Shown: positions 1 to 6,750 of the stretch, piece by piece
Numbering within the stretch: the stretch's first letter is position 1
Layout of the letters: every line of letters starts with the position of its first letter
From: Phytohabitans sp036906915
Lineage (GTDB): Bacteria > Actinomycetota > Actinomycetes > Mycobacteriales > Micromonosporaceae
Assembly: GCF_036906915.1 (NCBI RefSeq)
Contig: NZ_JBAKHX010000161.1
Coordinates: 1 to 6,750, forward strand
DNA: 6,750 nt
Direction: 5' to 3'
Notes under the pieces: generated by a model
Databases searched by the model: none
What the model saw: only the letters and a program-made list of their open reading frames with translations
What the model was told of the DNA's origin: nothing
Program-made: the position numbers and the translations under genes

Positions 1-961
1 GGGCCTCGATCGGGTCACCCAGCGTGGTGCCGGTGCCATGCGCCTCCACGGCGTCCACCTCGGACGGGGAGAGGCCGGCGCTTGCGAGGGCCTGGCGGAT
101 GACGCGCTGCTGCGACGGCCCGTTGGGGGCGGTGAGTTGGCTGCTCGCGCCGTCCTGGTTGACCGCCGAGCCGCGGATGACCGCGACGATCGGATGTCCG
201 TTGCGCTGCGCGTCGGAGAGGCGTTCGAGTAGCAGCAGACCGCCACCCTCGGACCAGCCGGCGCCGTCCGCCGCGGCGGCGAACGACTTGCAGCGGCCGT
301 CGGGCGCGAGCCCGCGCTGGCGGCTGAACTCCACGAAGATGCCCGGCGTGGCCATCACGCTCACGCCGCCGGCCAGCGCCAGCGAGCACTCCCGCTCCCG
401 CAGCGCGTGCGCGGCGAGGTGCAGCGTCACCAGCGACGAGGAGCAGGCGGTGTCCACGGTGACCGCCGGTCCTTCGAGGCCGAACGTGTACGACAGCCTG
501 CCGGAGGCGACGCTGCCGGCGCTGCCGGTGCCCACGTACCCCTCGAAGCCCTCGGGGATGCGGTGCAGCATGCGGGCGCCGTAGTCGCCGTACATGACGC
601 CGGCGAACACGCCAGTGCGGCTGCCGCGCAAGGCTGCCGGGTCGATACCGGCCCGCTCGACCGCCTCCCAGGCCATCTCCAGCAGCAGGCGCTGCTGAGG
701 GTCGATGGCGAGCGCCTCGCGCGGGCTGATGCCGAAGAACTCCGCGTCGAACCGGTCCGCGTCGTACAGGAAACCGCCTTCGCGCGTATAGCTCTTACCC
801 GCGCGGTCCGGGTCCGGGTCGTACAGGTCCTCGTCCCAGCCGCGGTCGGTGGGGAAGTGTGCGACGGCGTCGACCCCGCCGGCGACCAGCCGCCACAGGC
901 CGTCCGGTGAGTCGGCGCCGCCGGGGAACCGGCAGCTCATCCCGACCACCGCGACCGGCTC
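1..961 (-). repeat. KS-coding direct repeat, copy in downstream gene
   Basis: This stretch is a same-strand copy of the KS region at 5375-6335, at a constant offset of 5374 bases at both ends. Alignment of the translations shows one codon missing before LYDPDPD, offset by one codon gained before the EGY segment. Exact shared runs include 26 bases at 147-172 (with 5521-5546) and 23 bases at 297-319 (with 5671-5693). It reflects homologous domains, not a mobile repeat. Confidence 0.85.
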
Positions 962-1060
962 CTGACGGCTCGACTCGGCCTCGACCAGCCGCTGCCGGGT
1001 CTGGTGGAGGTCGGCGGTCACCCGCTTGAGATAGTCCCGCAGCCTGTCCTCGTTCACCAT
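1..1060 (-). CDS. Modular type I polyketide synthase, N-terminal part (docking coiled coil + KS); 3' end outside window
   Basis: This is the next assembly-line protein, in the same direction and 7 bases after the previous stop. Translated from the ATG at 1060-1058, 353 codons are open to the window edge with no stop or frameshift. Residues 1-30 form a charged amphipathic helix (NEDRLRDYLKRVTADLHQ), a class 1a N-terminal docking coiled coil. The KS starts at residue 34 (EPVAVVGMSCRFPGG). Its nucleophile is Cys 206 in DTACSSS (codon 445-443) and its first catalytic His is residue 341 in EAHGTGT (codon 40-38). The second His and all later domains lie outside the window, so this module's extender and reduction cannot be predicted. 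The start may instead be the GTG at 1057-1055, which is better spaced from the ribosome binding site and would remove one residue. The KS is expected to receive the alpha-methyl enoyl chain from the previous protein. It is a normal extension KS, not KSQ. Confidence 0.96.
   Translation of the reverse strand, partial: MVNEDRLRDYLKRVTADLHQTRQRLVEAESSRQEPVAVVGMSCRFPGGADSPDGLWRLVAGGVDAVAHFPTDRGWDEDLYDPDPDRAGKSYTREGGFLYDADRFDAEFFGISPREALAIDPQQRLLLEMAWEAVERAGIDPAALRGSRTGVFAGVMYGDYGARMLHRIPEGFEGYVGTGSAGSVASGRLSYTFGLEGPAVTVDTACSSSLVTLHLAAHALRERECSLALAGGVSVMATPGIFVEFSRQRGLAPDGRCKSFAAAADGAGWSEGGGLLLLERLSDAQRNGHPIVAVIRGSAVNQDGASSQLTAPNGPSQQRVIRQALASAGLSPSEVDAVEAHGTGTTLGDPIEA
971..1060 (-). other. N-terminal docking coiled coil (class 1a type)
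   Basis: The first 30 residues carry evenly spaced Leu (7, 11, 18, 25) on a basic helix with Arg and Lys at 6, 8, 12, 13, 22 and 24. The run NEDRLRDYLKRVTADLHQ is of the common actinomycete type. In the known family this coiled coil dimerises and binds the acidic last helix of the preceding protein. It directly precedes the KS. Confidence 0.9.
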
Positions 1061-1063
1061 CTG

Positions 1064-1067
1064 CACC

Positions 1068-1069
<2 letters not shown>
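1064..1069 (-). promoter_or_regulatory. Ribosome binding site overlapping the stop codon of the upstream PKS gene
   Basis: The coding strand reads TGAGGTGCAGATGGTG across the junction. GAGGTG is a good Shine-Dalgarno sequence, and its first two bases are the end of the TGA stop. It lies 3 bases before the ATG at 1060 and 6 bases before the GTG at 1057. The 6-base gap is nearer the usual spacing. With only 7 bases between genes, translation of the second gene is probably coupled to the first and no separate promoter fits. Confidence 0.75.

Positions 1070-6750
<5,681 letters not shown>

Noticed and set aside
24..584. Plus-strand open frame opposite the downstream KS
   Set aside because: The minus-strand frame here carries the KS catalytic Cys and His motifs. 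The plus-strand product is low-complexity Ser/Ala/Pro/Arg sequence with no motif.

Overview
The window is the inside of a modular (cis-AT) type I polyketide synthase cluster. All real coding sequence is on the minus strand, so transcription runs from position 6750 towards position 1. The very high G+C content, the alanine- and arginine-rich interdomain linkers and the class 1a docking domains point to an actinomycete (Streptomyces, Micromonospora or a relative). The genus, the cluster and the product cannot be named from this sequence. I see no RNA gene, mobile element, CRISPR array, promoter or terminator.

Layout in the direction of transcription: (1) From 6750 to 1068 lies the 3' part of a large PKS gene, cut by the window edge. 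It encodes the end of a KR-ACP linker and an ACP from an upstream module. One complete module follows, KS-AT-DH-KR-ACP, and then a C-terminal docking domain and a TGA stop. (2) After 7 bases comes a second PKS gene (1060 to 1, running off the window). It encodes an N-terminal docking coiled coil and about three quarters of a KS domain. This second gene has no stop codon in the window, and I translated it by hand.

How the parts work together: the complete module takes a chain from the upstream ACP onto its KS. Its AT signature (RVDVVQ, GHSQG, YASH) predicts extension with methylmalonyl-CoA. The B-type KR (LDD motif) then reduces the beta-keto group, and a DH with intact catalytic residues dehydrates it. 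The predicted result is a 2-methyl-2-enoyl thioester on the second ACP. The C-terminal docking domain of protein 1 and the N-terminal coiled coil of protein 2 look like matching halves of a class 1a pair, so the chain should pass to the KS of protein 2. Gene order would then match biosynthetic order.

The window is ordinary PKS DNA of good quality: every catalytic residue I could check is present and no reading frame is broken. I find no evidence of an undescribed system. The points most worth a second look are the clean inter-protein junction, the predicted chemistry, and a drop in G+C across the KS-AT half of the module relative to its DH-KR half.
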